64,000 bases of DNA from Antiaris toxicaria (GCA_035233585.1 CP141160.1:26541499-26605498), one strand, 5' to 3'. Shown: positions 25,211-37,800, counted from the stretch's first letter. The notes: generated from the sequence alone by a model not told the origin. Program-made: numbers and translations.

Positions 25211-25616
25211 CGAGCGTTTGTTTTTGTTACTGGGAATGATTTTTCATTTTCAAAAGTGCAGAAAATAAAAACGGTTTTAAAATAGTATTTATTTATTTAA
25301 CGTTTTTAAAATCATTTTAAAAATATCATTTTTAACTATGTTGTTTTTTTTGGTTTTTTTAAAAAGAAAAATAATTGTTTTCACTTTTTATTTTCATTTT
25401 CAAAAAATATTGTATTTTTTGGGTTTTTTGAAAATGAAATGGATTTTGAAAAAATATAACCAAACAAAATTTCATTTTTATGTTTTTCAAAATATACACT
25501 TAGAAAATATAACCAAACACAGTTTCAGAAATGGTCTTAACACAGTTTTCAAAACATTCTCATTTTCAACTTTTTTGAAAACAGAAAACATTTCAAAAAC
25601 AATACCAAACGCCACC
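25211..25616. mobile_element. MITE, second family (GAGCGTTTG type), copy 1
   Basis: It starts cgagcgtttgtttttgt and ends aataccaaacgccacc. It shares aatataaccaaacacagttt, acagttttcaaaacattctc and tttcaaaaacaataccaaac with the copy at 31388-31946. A TAA precedes the left end, but no clear duplicate follows the right end. Confidence 0.7.
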
Positions 25617-26640
25617 AACAAGGTGTGGTTATTCTCTGTGGTTACCGTGTGTGGTTTAGGGGTGAAAATTGGGGTGGTTACCGTGTGTGGTCTAGGGATT
25701 TTTGTGATTTTTTAATTAAAAATATTTTTTTACCTACCTAATTAATTTAATATAAAAAATCAACTCAACTAATTAAGATCGGATGCATTTGATGAGTTCG
25801 GCAGATTGTGTGTTATATTAAAAATAATAATAAATGATATCAAAAATTCAACAACAAATGAACTTTAAGGGAGAAAAAGGAATTAAACTCATAATAATTT
25901 TCAAATAAATTCTATCATAGACTCTATACAAAAAAATTTCTAATATAATCTCATTAATATTCGAATATAAAATAAATATAAGTTGTGAGAATTACTAAAA
26001 AATATAAGTATACTAAAGTAATTAATGGTATTTTTCACAAAATTATCAAAAATTACATCCATATTAAATATCAAGTAATGTATTGTATATATTCAAATAA
26101 TTTGAAAAATGCTTAGAGGTGAATATCATTTAGCCAAAAATATATATATATATATGTAGGTGAATATTAGATGGGTAAGGTAAATTTTTGGAATTTTTTT
26201 TACTCACCCAATCAATCAAATATAGTAAATTAATCTACCTAATTAAAGTCAGATTTGGTAGATTGGGTGGGTTTATTGGGTGATTAAGTTTTTTATTCAC
26301 CCCTAGTGTGTACTCATGTTAGTCAGGGTTTAGCTCTGAGTTGGATTAGGGCTTGTTTAATTCCATTATTCGGGTCACGAATTTTCAAATAAATCTTTTA
26401 TATCTGTTTGTAAATCCTATTTCTAGTTTTTGAACCGTTGCTGTACTTTTGCCTTTTTCAACTTGTTTGGGTAAAGTTTCCTTGCTTATTTACCCAATAA
26501 AAAAAGAGGTCAACCCCCAAGTTTTTATTTGTTACAAGTTATTTTATTGTTCTAACGAAGTTTTCTTTCTCAACCTGAAGACACCTATCCATAAATTCAT
26601 AATCTGCTTTTAGTTTAGGAAGTAGCTTCTAGATTATTAT
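25617..26640. other. Intergenic AT-rich DNA
   Basis: A local duplication gtggttaccgtgtgtggt appears at about 25626 and 25674. Further on the sequence is AT-rich with no gene or definable element. Confidence 0.5.
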
Positions 26641-26689
26641 TTGTTTTAGATATAAAGGATGTAAAATAATCCCTTAGAGTTCATTGTTT

Positions 26690-27260
26690 TGTGTCGTCTA
26701 TTCCGATGTTTCCATTGTCGATTATAATCATGTGTCGTTTTATTATACTTATCGTCGTCCTATTATTTGTCGATTTCCTTCCGGTTGTTGTTAGTGTATT
26801 AGTTGTCGTTTCAGTTTTGTTGTCGTTTTTGGGTGTTGTGTCTTTTGTTTTATTGCCGTTTAAAGATTGTATATGGTCATCCGTACTGTCACTTTCCACA
26901 TAGTCGTTTACTGCCTTTGTTGTTATTTTTGGTGTCGTTTCCAGTGGATTGTTGTTTTTAAATTTCGTACTGTTCCTTCCCCCTTGTGTCGCTTTTTCTT
27001 TTAGTCGCCGTTTTCACTTTTTTGGTCGCTGACGCAGTGGTTGTCGTTTAATCGGTTTGTTGTAATTTTTCATTTCGTTGTCGTTTTATTTAACTTTTAT
27101 CAGTGCCCCCATCGTTCTTTTCTTGTGCAGTGCTAATATTTTCCGTGTTAAACATTAATTCGCTGTCTTTTATATTCTTGTCGTTTATTCATCTGGTGGT
27201 CGTTTGCAGTTAGTGGTTGGTTTCATTATGTTCTCGTTTTTGAGCGTCGTGGTTTACTTC
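26690..27260. promoter_or_regulatory. GTCGTTT-rich tract upstream of the histone H3 pseudogene
   Basis: At least fifteen gtcg words occur in 570 bases, most as gtcgttt or gtcgtt (for example tgtgtcgtttt, ttgtcgtttcag, tagtcgtttac, ttgtcgtttaatc and tggtcgtttgc). They are the reverse complement of the AACGAC words before two other genes. Function is unknown. The word density is what the sequence shows. Confidence 0.45.
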
Positions 27261-27567
27261 TTCGTGGTGGTGGAGGTGCGTGTATGTCTCTGTGTGTGTG
27301 TGTGGATTCTTTTTTTTTTTTTTTTTTTCGTAAGAGGACTTTTTCGTGGTTTTCGCTAAGGTAAGATTATAATGGGCGTATGCACTTTTCCCTATCTATG
27401 GGAGAAAATGACGAGGGCCATTGGATTACAATCCAGTAATATTAATTAGATGAGCTCCTTGATGTTAAAATAGGATAAAAACACCTAAAACCCTTCTCTC
27501 TCTCCCTGTCTCTGTTTCTTACCTACAACCGTTCTTTTCCCTTTCTCATCACCATCATCATCCGGAG

Positions 27568-27887
27568 ACCGCTCGCAAGTCCACCGGCGACAAGGCCCCG
27601 AGGAAGCAGCTGGCGAGGAAGGCCGCTCAGAAGACGGAGTGGAGAAGGGCATTGAGCTTCTGATCAAGAAGCTTCCTTTCTAGCGTTTGGTTCGTGAGAG
27701 CATGCAGGACTTCGAGACCGATCTCTAACTCCAAAGCTCTGCCGTTGCCACCCTCTAGAAGGCCGCCGAGGCGTACTTGGACAGTCTTTTCAAGGACACG
27801 AACCTTTGTGCCGTTCATGCCAAGAAAGTCACCATCTTGCCCAAGGACATTCAACTTGTCAAGCGTATCAGAGGTGAACGTGCTTGA
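27568..27887 (+). pseudogene. Histone H3 pseudogene
   Basis: The translation follows histone H3 from near its N-terminus (TARKSTGDKAPRKQLARKAA) to its exact C-terminus (RIRGERA, stop at 27885-27887). The start codon region is missing. Codons for about residues 25-33 and 38-58 are deleted, leaving GVEKG joined to ELLIKKLPF with a frame change between the blocks. Three in-frame stops interrupt the rest, after KKLPF, after FETDL and after AVATL, two of them at Gln codons (CAG to TAG). Lack of introns and multiple lesions make it a dead, perhaps retrocopied, H3 gene. It follows a CT-rich, leader-like stretch at 27494-27560. Confidence 0.92.
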
Positions 27888-28791
27888 GTACAGGGCTTTC
27901 TCTGTATATAAGGAGTTTGGAATGTATTTATGTTCCAATAGTAGAGTCTCATTTCTATTGTCAAACTGTTACTTTCTGTTTCACTAATCGGCAATTTACT
28001 GCTTAAGGTTTTAGATTAAATTTTGTTGAAATTTAAATGCAATTGGTTATTAATAACCATCTCCTCTATCTTAGCCTCCATTAATTTATTCACAAATCCC
28101 ATTTCACTCTTTGTCACCCTTTGACCAAAACCAGGCCATAGCTAGCCGTTTAGGATCCAGATCTCTATTATTGGTGATGGAACCAGAGGAACGAAAATTT
28201 GAAGGCAGATAACGAAAAACCAAGTAAATTCTCAAAGCTAAGCAGGATGGAGAGATTTGCAAGTGGATGGCAACATATTATCTCTTATAAAACATCATAG
28301 ATGATATATCTTTTCTAGGGAAAAAAAAAAAAGAACTTGTAATATATTTGAGTGAAGTTGTAGAAACAAACGGGTGTGGTGAAGCAGAACAAAGCAAAAC
28401 AAAAAGAGTAGAATATTATAGTTGCTGCTACTTGCTGGTACACTCTTTTGTTAACTAAACGACGTTCGTTTCTTATTAGTAACCTTTTTTTTTTTTTGGT
28501 TGGGGGGGGGGGGGGGGGGGGGGCGCGCCGCGGGAACGACGTCGTCGCTCTCACTATAAGAGCGTTAAAATTCACGACTTCAAGTAAATTTTATTACGCT
28601 CATGCTCATTTTTAATAGCCTAAGTATGGGACCCACTCTCAACCCAACCAACAGCAATAGTTGGATCTTACCCCATTGGCGGGGAAAAGCAGCCTTCCCC
28701 GTTATTGGAAGTTCCCGCCTGTTAAATGGATTTTGATACATCTCTTTTCTCTTTCTTTTTTCCTTTCTTTTTTTCATTTTTATAATACTTA
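27888..28791. other. Intergenic, with a 22-base G run at 28502-28523
   Basis: No gene seen. The G run is preceded by a T run and followed at once by a CpG-rich stretch (cgcgccgcgggaacgacgtc). Both could be real low-complexity DNA or a place where assembly is uncertain. Confidence 0.5.
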
Positions 28792-29063
28792 GGTGTCATT
28801 TGATTAAAAAATTACATTTTAATTTTACTCAAATGTAATACAATTTTATATCAAACATAAATTTTTCAACAATACTACAAAAATAATTACTATTCAAAAG
28901 TTTTTTAAAACAATCATATCAACTTTTCAACTCTAAAATACCTTTTATCCAAACACACATTTTATTCAAATACAAAACAAATACTTTTCAATCAAATACA
29001 ACATTCAAAAAATAAATTTCATTCAAATACAATCAAAATGCAATGCGTTTACCAAACGTCCCC
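28792..29063 (-). mobile_element. Tourist-like MITE, copy B
   Basis: It is flanked by TTA at 28789-28791 and 29064-29066. The left end is ggtgtcatttgatt and the right end gtttaccaaacgtcccc, so the ends are imperfect inverted repeats. The body matches copy C read on the opposite strand. Confidence 0.85.
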
Positions 29064-29066
29064 TTA

Positions 29067-30934
29067 AATTTTAAAAATTCAAAAATTTTTTATTTTAAAT
29101 TAAAATAAAATGATTTTTATGTTTCAATACTTAAAACAAAAAAAAAAATCTAAACAACATCCATATTATTATATTTTTAATACATTTTAAGTTTTTATAA
29201 TATTTAAATATTACCTTTTATTTCCATTTATATTTCAACTAATTACAAATTTCTATACCATCGTGTTCTTTCAATTTAAAAAAAAAAAAACCTCCAGTAG
29301 ATTAACTCCAATCATTGTTCCAAATGAGCCTTTAGTACATTTTTAACCTCTTTGTCAATTTCTCCTCCTTGTCGTTTTTATCTTTACCGTCGTTTACTCC
29401 ATTTATCGTAAGTTTCCGCTGTCGTTTCTCACTGCAAAACGGATAACCATAAAGAAGAAAACTGTGCTTCAAAGCAGAGATGGAGTAGCCCACAACGGCG
29501 CTGCACAGCAAAGCAGAAAGATAAGATCGGAAGATATTAGTTTCAAAAAAAAAAAACAAAACAAAAGAAAAGGAAGAATTATAGGGGAGGAAATAAGCAG
29601 GATAGACAGGTCTTTTGGGAGTCCCATTCTTTCCACTGGGTGGCGCATGTTTGTGCCCGGCGGTCCACAAAATCACTCCAAAGTTTAATGGGTCTTGTTT
29701 CTATGTGTATCGTCTGTTTGTATCGCACAACATTGCAAAAGAAAATGCATACATATGAGGAAGAATATCATGTTTTTTTGGTCCACTATAGCCTAGCACT
29801 AGTGATGACTGAATCAATATAAAATGCAAATCCATGTGATGAGAGCCACAGCGATTTGAATAATATTATTGGGACCCGAAACCACGACGTGGCTTCTGCC
29901 TAAGTCAATGCCACGTTTAACATTTACCCAAATACATTAGGCGTATATTTTTGTAATACATATGGTAAAATATTTAAGAATTATACATTTATACTATTAA
30001 CAAATACTATTGTTTTAATATCGAAATAGCCTTTCAACAATTAGATTTGTTAATATCTTTTATATTAAAAATTTATAACAACATATAAAATTACTGTTAA
30101 TCATAAATTAAATTGTTAAATTGATCTAATGACTAAAATAATTAATTGGACGATGGTCTAATTCCAACCATAAGTTTTTTTATATATTCGACGTGGGATA
30201 GAACAAATGCAAACCGATTTCAATCCACTAGCATTTTCGGAAGGTGTTAAAAAGTAGTCCAAATTTTATCTTTCACCTAAAACAAGATATACATTGGATC
30301 CGACCACAAAAATAAAAAATCTTTGGTCGAAATATGATAGTGATGGGTAATTGTAACTCCTGATGGGAGAAGCTAAAAACGTAGATGAATATAATTGACT
30401 TTTTTGTTTTTCCTTAAAATAGATTAATATAATTGACTGACTAATGTACACGAGCGACGCGGAAGAAGGGTTGTCTTGAAACCCTGCAAAATTCGTGATA
30501 AAATCATCACATGTTTTTCGTGCAAATGGGAATGCCCACTTCTTTGTACTTTACCTTGTGCGGCTTGCTTGTGCATCTTCCTAAACCGTGTTCCTTTTAA
30601 CCGAAGCTGCTTTGCATTTAAAAGTCATCTTATATCTACATTTTTTTCTTTATTTAATTTTTCAGTGAGTCTTTCTCCATGTCTACCCAATTAGCCATAT
30701 CCTCATCTTAGCCTATGGCTCATTTTTTGCTCTATTGCGTCACTCTTATGTTCTTTGAGAAAAAACAAAACTAATCGAATTACACCACATGATACATTTG
30801 GGATTCGTCTGGAGAGATGGATTATTATAGTGTGTTTTATTTTTTATTTTTTTATTTTTTTATTTTGACTCTCAACTTTTATTATTTTAATTTATAATAA
30901 TCTATATTATATGGATTCCAAGTAATACAAGTGT
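29067..30934. other. Intergenic, no gene seen
   Basis: AT-rich. A short GTCGTTT cluster lies at 29369-29430 (cttgtcgttttt, accgtcgtttac, gctgtcgtttctc). Small open frames on both strands at 29332-29822 and 30266-30694 have no coding character that I can defend. Confidence 0.5.
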
Positions 30935-30937
30935 TTA

Positions 30938-31254
30938 GGGGACGTTTGGTAAACGCATTACATTTTGATTGTATTTGAATAAAATTTATTTTTTGAATGT
31001 TGTATTTGGTTGAAAAGTATTTTTTTTGTATTTGAATGAAATGTGTGTTTGGTAGAAAAGTATTTTAGAGTTGAAAAGTTGATGTGATTGGTAAAAGTAA
31101 AGATAAACAGTGGAGTTGAAAAGTTGATGTGATTGTTTTAAAAATATTTTGAATAGTAATTATTTTCTTAACACTGTTGTAAAATTTATATTTGATGTAA
31201 AATTATATTGTATTTAAATAAAATTAAAATGAAATTTTTCTCCAAACGCCCCCC
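30938..31254 (+). mobile_element. Tourist-like MITE, copy C (reference copy)
   Basis: Flanked by TTA at 30935-30937 and 31255-31257. The ends are ggggacgtttggtaaacgc and tctccaaacgcccccc, that is, inverted repeats of the type GGGGNCGTTTGG. The 3-bp TTA duplication with such ends is typical of PIF/Harbinger (Tourist) MITEs. At 317 bp it has no coding capacity. An internal word gagttgaaaagttgatgtga occurs twice. Confidence 0.88.
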
Positions 31255-31387
31255 TTAATAAAAGCCAATATAAAGGAACGAAATAACAAGACATGCATAT
31301 TGATGGATTAGACCACAAATCTACGTTGGAGAACGATACACTGGATGTTAGTATTACTGAATTTTCAAGAAAAATAAGAGTTATTTA

Positions 31388-31946
31388 GAGCGTGTTTGGT
31401 TTTGTTTCTAAAACAGATTTCACGATTCCCTAGGAAATCAATTTCAAAATCGGTGTGAAATTGTGTTTGGTTTGTGTTGTTTTTGAAAATAGATTTCAAA
31501 ACGAATCCAAAATCTCCTTTGTTCTCAACGTAAAATTGAAAACGACTTTTTCTCTGATTTCATTTTTCCCATTTCTCTCATTTTTCTGATTTAATTATTA
31601 TGGTTAATTAAGATTTAATTGATACAGTAATTACTTAAATATTATGGTTATTAATTTTTAATTCATTTTTCAATTAAAAATTTTTATTAATTTTTAATTT
31701 TTGGTATTCATAATAAATTTTTTTAAAAAATCAAATATAAATATGTTTTTATAGAATACTTATAAAATGACTGGTTTTCAAAAATATAACCAAACACAGT
31801 TTCACGTTTTTGTTTCTCAAAACATACACTCAGAAAATAAAACCAAATACAATTTCAGAAACGTTCTCAGAATTGTTTTCAAAACGATCTCAAATTCAGA
31901 GAATTTGAAAACGTAATAGATTTCAAAAACAATACCAAACGCTACC
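31388..31946. mobile_element. MITE, second family, copy 2
   Basis: Flanked by TTA at 31385-31387 and 31947-31949. The ends are gagcgtgtttggttttg and aataccaaacgctacc. The inner part matches the copy at 25211-25616. At 559 bp it has no coding capacity. The end sequence and TTA duplication again point to a Tourist-like element, but the body differs from copies A-I. Confidence 0.82.
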
Positions 31947-31949
31947 TTA

Positions 31950-34045
31950 CATTTTCAGGTTTGCTATCTGAAATTTTAAAACTTTTATTTTATTCTTAGA
32001 ATATTAAGTAGTTCACATTTGATCAGCTAACTTAGCATTTTGTTTAAAACATGCAAAAAAAGAAGAAAAGTAATATCACAATTAACCTTTTTTGTTGGAT
32101 TTTTTTTTTTTTTTTGTTAAATGTAAACCAAAAAAGATCACATGATCGTTTTTGATCCCTTCTTGTTATTTCGTTCGTGTTTTACTGACTTTTTTTGTTA
32201 GACAGATGTAAAAAGCACAAGACGAGAAATCTGGTGTATTGTTGGGCTAATGCGGGACAGAGCACAGTGGACCAGACAGATGGTAATAGTTAGTTGTATT
32301 TTCTTGTTAGTTACAGATACAGCTTGTAATTGTTGTTAGTACAAATAGACAGTTTTCTATTTTCAAAAATAACTAGCAAGAGTTCCAGGAGTGAGCTGGA
32401 GAGAATTCTAGAGAGAGAAGCTGTAGAAATGGGCTTTTTTTGGACGTGTTCGATTCTTGGATTACTAGAGAGTGTAATTCTCTGGTTAATCTTAATAAGA
32501 AATCTCTGTCTTTATCCATCCATGAGTGTGTTTATTCTTGGATTGATTATTGGTTGATATTATTGGGTGTCTTTGCAATACTTTTATTGGATCAAGTGAA
32601 ATTAATTTAAAATTAAAAATAAAGTGAAAATTAAAAATAAAAATAAAAAAGAAGAAGAAGAAGAAGAAGAATCAAGTACCAAGGTCCTTTCGGTCAAAAA
32701 CAAAAAAAAAAAAAGTACAAACGTCCTAAAATAGGTATACGAAAGGGGAAGATAAAGATAAAAAAGAAAACGTATTTGGAAGTCTCAAAATTCTTGTGGG
32801 AGTTGCTCTCTCGGGATTGTATACTCCTTTTTGCCGGCTAAAGAACCAGTTTTCATACAAGTTGAAGTCTGACTCTATCCCATTAAAATTAGGAGCTGAA
32901 CAATCATTCGTCAGAATATTTTTTGGTTTTGACCTTGTCGAAAAATCAAAGTTGAGCAGCCATACAAGTACGTACCAGCGACTAAATTACATATTTTTTA
33001 GTAAGACAAATACAACTCCTGCTAATTAACAATATTATTACGTTTCATTATCGTGGACCACTTCAAAAATTAAACGCTCTTTATTATAAACTAATTGCTT
33101 ATGCTAATTTTTTTTTTTACAAGGTAAAACAAATTAATATTTGGTCCCACGAAAACGTCAATCAAAAAAAGTTTTTTTAAAAAAGGGGTTGAAATGATCC
33201 TTTCATCCATAGGATAAGATAAATATGATTCTGAGACAAGCATTAGCTCTGCTGGTTTTGGTCAAAGACGGGCACTTATCATATACTCCTCTATAAATAT
33301 TGGTACAATTTGCATGTCACATATTTGATGAATTGGATTGTTTTTAAATAAATGTTTCAATCATGCCTTAATTACCTAATATTTGAGATCAAACCCTGGA
33401 CGGAATTTCTCAAAATAAATTAATGAAGATCACGCTAGTTTTTCCACTCCTTTCAAGAACAAGGAAATTTGCCCCTTTTTTGGCCATGTATTGGAAATTT
33501 AGAAGTTAAGTAATTTACAGGTATACCAGACTCTTTTTTTTTTTTTTAGTCCATCTCTCTTATTTTGCTTATTTTCCATTCATACTTTATATTAATTTGA
33601 CGTGCATATTATAACCGTAATTATCATAAGTAGAGTAAGCCACGTGTAATTTGTAATAACTAAATCAAGTTCATACTAATATCATGGATTAAATAAATTA
33701 TAAGAAAGAAAAACATGGATTGAATTATATATATAGTTCCTTCTCAAAACAAAACAAAAAAATATAATTATTTATTAATTCAAATGGAGGCCACGCGGCT
33801 CCAAACGTTGAACGCAAAATTAAGTCGCGTGCCTAAAGAAAAGATAGAAACTTGCATCTACCGCAAGCTGTATTATTAAATACCGATGGACTCACAAGGT
33901 TTTGTTCAGTCCTTGACCCAAAAAAAAAAAAAAAAAAAGACAAACACTCCTCCAAAAAAAATAACCTCATTCTTATCTCTCTCGTCCGCTTCTTGACATT
34001 GTCAAAATCACAGCCTCATAAAAGTTCTTTCTCATTCCTCCTTGT
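31950..34045. other. Intergenic; possible worn LTR near 32196-32590
   Basis: The stretch 32196-32590 (tgttagacagatg ... tcttaataagaaatctctgt) has the feel of a plant copia LTR: a tgttag start, an attagt-rich U3 and a leader-like ending. I could not find a target duplication or primer site, so this is only a suggestion. The rest is AT-rich with no gene. Confidence 0.3.
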
Positions 34046-34050
34046 GTTAT

Positions 34051-34060
34051 CTATATATAC
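34051..34060 (+). promoter_or_regulatory. Probable TATA box of the At1g76070-like gene
   Basis: ctatatatac lies 50-59 bases upstream of the ATG at 34110, a spacing that would give a leader of about 25-30 bases. Confidence 0.6.
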
Positions 34061-34109
34061 AGAGATTGATTAAAAAGTAGGAGATCATACTTGAAAAGTG
34101 GTTGAAAAG

Positions 34110-34871
34110 ATGGAGAAGCAAGTGAAATACCAAGACAATAAGATCTTGAAGTTCTTACCAAAAGCCATGTCGGCCGTCCATTTTCATCATCAGAGCCTTC
34201 CTTTCAGCCCCAACAGAGAAAAGAGATTCTCCGGTCCGATCGTGCCTATGATTCCCGACGAAGCTCGGAGAAAGCCGAAGAAGAAGGGAAGCCAAGAAGA
34301 GGCGGAGGAGGAAGAACCGACGTCGCCGAAGGTGTCGTGCATCGGCCAAATCAAGCACAAGCACAAGAAGATCATCAACGATCACAAGAAGCTGAAAAAG
34401 CGGGTTTCAACGCAGATTAAGGACTCCAAGCCGGTCACGTGGTCGCCGCGCGAGGTGAAGAAGCACGCCCTGGCAATCAAGAGGATGTTTAGCACTATTA
34501 AGCCGGGAAGAAAATCTGATGCTTCGGTAGATAATGATCATCATTGTCATCATCAACACAACGTCAATAAGCCTCCGCTTCCTGATAGAGCGCCTTCTTT
34601 GAGCCAGATGAGGCGGTTTGCTAGTGGACGTGATCACTCGTTATCAAATTTTGATTGGGCGGCGCAGGTTATACCGGTGGACGCGGATCACCGGAATAAT
34701 CACTGCTCTGATGATGAAGAGAGTGATCAAGAAGAGGAGGTCATGATTCCCTTCTCGGCGCCTATCATTGTTGACAGGGAAGTTCCTTTGCAGCCAAGGA
34801 AGGAAATTAATCTGTGGAAGAGAAGAACTATGGCTGCACCAAGGCCTCTTGTATTGGTCAGAGCCAATTGA
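34110..34871 (+). CDS. Basic protein of the At1g76070 / syringolide-induced 14-1-1 family
   Basis: A single-exon, 253-aa protein. It resembles, from memory, uncharacterised Arabidopsis At1g76070 and soybean syringolide-induced protein 14-1-1, an elicitor-responsive family of unknown biochemistry. Visible features: an N-terminal block KILKFLPKAMSAVHFHHQSL followed by FSPNREKRFSGPIVPMIPDE; an acidic run (EEAEEEEPTSPKVSCIGQIK) about residues 63-80; a basic Lys-rich stretch (KHKHKKIINDHKKLKKR); a His cluster (DNDHHCHHQHN); the conserved-looking PSLSQMRRFASGRD; a second acidic run (DDEESDQEEEV); and the ending LWKRRTMAAPRPLVL. No membrane helix or enzyme motif is seen. The ATG at 34110 was chosen because the frame upstream has only a GTG. 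Confidence 0.85.
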   Translation: MEKQVKYQDNKILKFLPKAMSAVHFHHQSLPFSPNREKRFSGPIVPMIPDEARRKPKKKGSQEEAEEEEPTSPKVSCIGQIKHKHKKIINDHKKLKKRVSTQIKDSKPVTWSPREVKKHALAIKRMFSTIKPGRKSDASVDNDHHCHHQHNVNKPPLPDRAPSLSQMRRFASGRDHSLSNFDWAAQVIPVDADHRNNHCSDDEESDQEEEVMIPFSAPIIVDREVPLQPRKEINLWKRRTMAAPRPLVLVRAN

Positions 34872-37800
34872 TAAAATCTAATTTTTTCATTTTTTTTAAT
34901 TTATTTATTTTTCCTATTTGATACATGTGCTGAAGAGGCATTATTATTCGTGTTCTACAAAATATTAGATCGTAAGGAACTGTTGCTGGATTGATTTCTA
35001 TAGGTTGTTTGAACCAACAAAAAAAAAAAAAAGATGTAATCGCTAGCCACATACTTGTTCATATATATTACATGTGGTCTGGTATTCCTTATGGATTTTG
35101 GTGTTCTCTTTTTTAAATCAAGCGTATAGATTTTCTACTATAATTACGCGTTTTCAATAATTATATTTATATATACAAAAGAAAGAAAATGAAAGTATTA
35201 AAGAGGCGCTGATCTAGGGGTATATCTACTGATTTTTATATGTCATTTTTCATTGAAAATAATTAAAAAAAAAAAACATGGTTATACCAAGGAGTAGCTT
35301 GTCTAGGCAGATTTGCAGTCGTCACTAACCAGCCACAGTTGAATACTGCAGTTGCAAGGTTAATTGATGGTTTTAACGTCAATTCCAAATAGTTGAGAGG
35401 TTAATTTACAAGAAAAAATTGGCATTGATGTGCACAACAGTTGCCAGCAACCAATCTGATTACCCAACAGCTATAATTATGATGTTGACCAAGATGAAAG
35501 TGCAAATTAATCGGACTTTATATAAAACAAAGCAAGTTGATCAAGAAATACTAAATTCGAGAAGGTCAAGTATAGTAATGATGATGAGATTAAATACCGG
35601 ATTCTATCACTTGATTGGAGTACTGCTTCGGCATTTGCCTAAAGAACTTGGACCAACTCCATATCATGCACCGCAAAAGTGGTGGAATTCTCTATAAATT
35701 AATGTCATCATCTCTAATAATTATTATTTAATTTCACTGAAATGTTTGCTTAAGTGCATTTAAATGTTTTTATTATCTAATAAAAATTCAACTTAAATCT
35801 AATTAAATCTAAATCCAAACTCAAATACTCACTTTTAAAAATTCATACCACACTTATTTTTCTACATTTACATTATTTAGATTTTATTTTTGACTAAAGC
35901 CACATCCAAATGCACAGCTTACATATATAATGCAAATTTTACATTTGAATACATTCAGTTTAAAATATTCAAATAATAAAAGGGTAATTTTTTTTTATTT
36001 TTTTGCTGTCTATTAAAAGTTTTTTTTTTTTTTGAAGACAGGAAACTATGAAATAATCTAATAAAAAACTAGGTCTGCCAAATGCCAGTTGTTGTCGAAA
36101 TTCTCTTATTGGATGAGAGCAGTAATAAAAATGCCAAATATTTACAAACTAATAAATTTTCAGTTGGCACAGCTCCAGTTGTCCTGGCAGATATGGCTAT
36201 ATATAAACTATAATCTTCAGTCGTTTTAGTTACTTTTGGCTTTTGTATGTCATTAATTTCAGAGAAAAATAAAAGAATTATTTTCATCTGAATTTAAAAC
36301 GTCCATTTAAATTGGGATTTATTTCTTTAAAATTGATCATTATACTCCCTAATATATAGAAAATCATTAAAATGTCTATTTTATGTATCTGTTTATAATT
36401 TTAATAAAAGTTTAAATTTCATAAAAAATTAATAGATAGATTATTTTCATAAACAGTCCATAAATTATAGACTTCTATTTAAGTTGGCTTTTATTTATTC
36501 AAAATATGTCTCGATATATAAAGAATATTCAAAATGACCCTTTTATTTATGTTCATTTTGTTTCTAATTTAATGAAAGAAATATTTTGAATGAATTTATA
36601 TATATCGAAAATACAGTAATTGATTTTGAAAAAATATGAGTAACTTGAATGAATAAAGGTTTATAATTAAGATACTGTTTATGAAAATAGTTTAGAATAA
36701 AATAAAATCCTATTTCGATATAAACAATAACTTCCTTTTGACCCGGTTTGGAGGAGCACGAAAAAGAATTTTATAATCTTGCACGGCTCCCTCTATTCTT
36801 GTCTCCATTCTCCTTTATCCTTCTTTAATAAATCTTTTCCTCCATCGTTCTTGAGAATCTTCTGAAATAAAAGTCGTGATCATTTAATTATATAAAGAAA
36901 AACGACTGCAATTGGTAAAGCGCGTGCTTAATTCAATAAATTAAAGCAAGTTTTTTTGGGACTCAAATTTGAAAAGAAAAACGTACAAGTTTCACTTATA
37001 GATGACAAATTGTTGTTTGTTTTGATACATTTGCATTATTGTCAAACGACGACCAATCTTTGCAGGGTAAACGGAATTGCAATTTGTTGAGTTATTTGTT
37101 TATTTATTTTAGTATATTTTAATTTCTCGACTTCTACGGATATTTTTTTATAGATATTTTACTTTTGCTTTTAGTAGGTAGAAGGAGAGAAACAAAAAAA
37201 TAGAAGCCAGTGATGTGAAGTTTTTGATTAATATTAGAGCCGAATTGCAAGTTTTTTTTTTTTTGCCGCTTTAAACCATATGTGCTTTTGAATTTTGATG
37301 TTATCATAATATAACTGAAGCTGTAATATAAACCACGCGTCCGTTTCTCCTTCGTTATCTCGTTACCTTCGAAATGAGAATCGAATTTCCTTCGTTATCT
37401 CCGTTTCACCTGCAAAAGAAAATAGATAGGACAACAGGGAAACAAAGCGTGCACAAGGCTAGACTTTTAAATTAGTATCTTCTTGCGATACGATTTTGAG
37501 TTATAATCATTTTCATTTCTCTATTTTGATAAGACATTGAAACGCTCGCTTAATATAACCTTATATAGGCCAGAGAGATTGTATTCCACGTCTAAGATCT
37601 TTAGAAGGTATTTGTCATGTGTTCAACCAATATCCAATCGCACATTTTTGCTTAAAGTACTACAACTGTTATGCACAATATGTTTTTTTTTTTTTAATTA
37701 CAACCAATCCAACTCAAAATAATCACACAACATGCAATCCAAGCCAAATACTAGATTGAAACCAACCTTCTTTTAACATCTATCATCCAATCTGTTTATA

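Noticed and set aside
34098..34109. Start of the At1g76070-like protein at a GTG codon
   Set aside because: Nuclear plant genes start at ATG. The first ATG in frame is at 34110.
35419..35697. 92-codon open frame
   Set aside because: No recognisable features, and the DNA around it is typical intergenic sequence.
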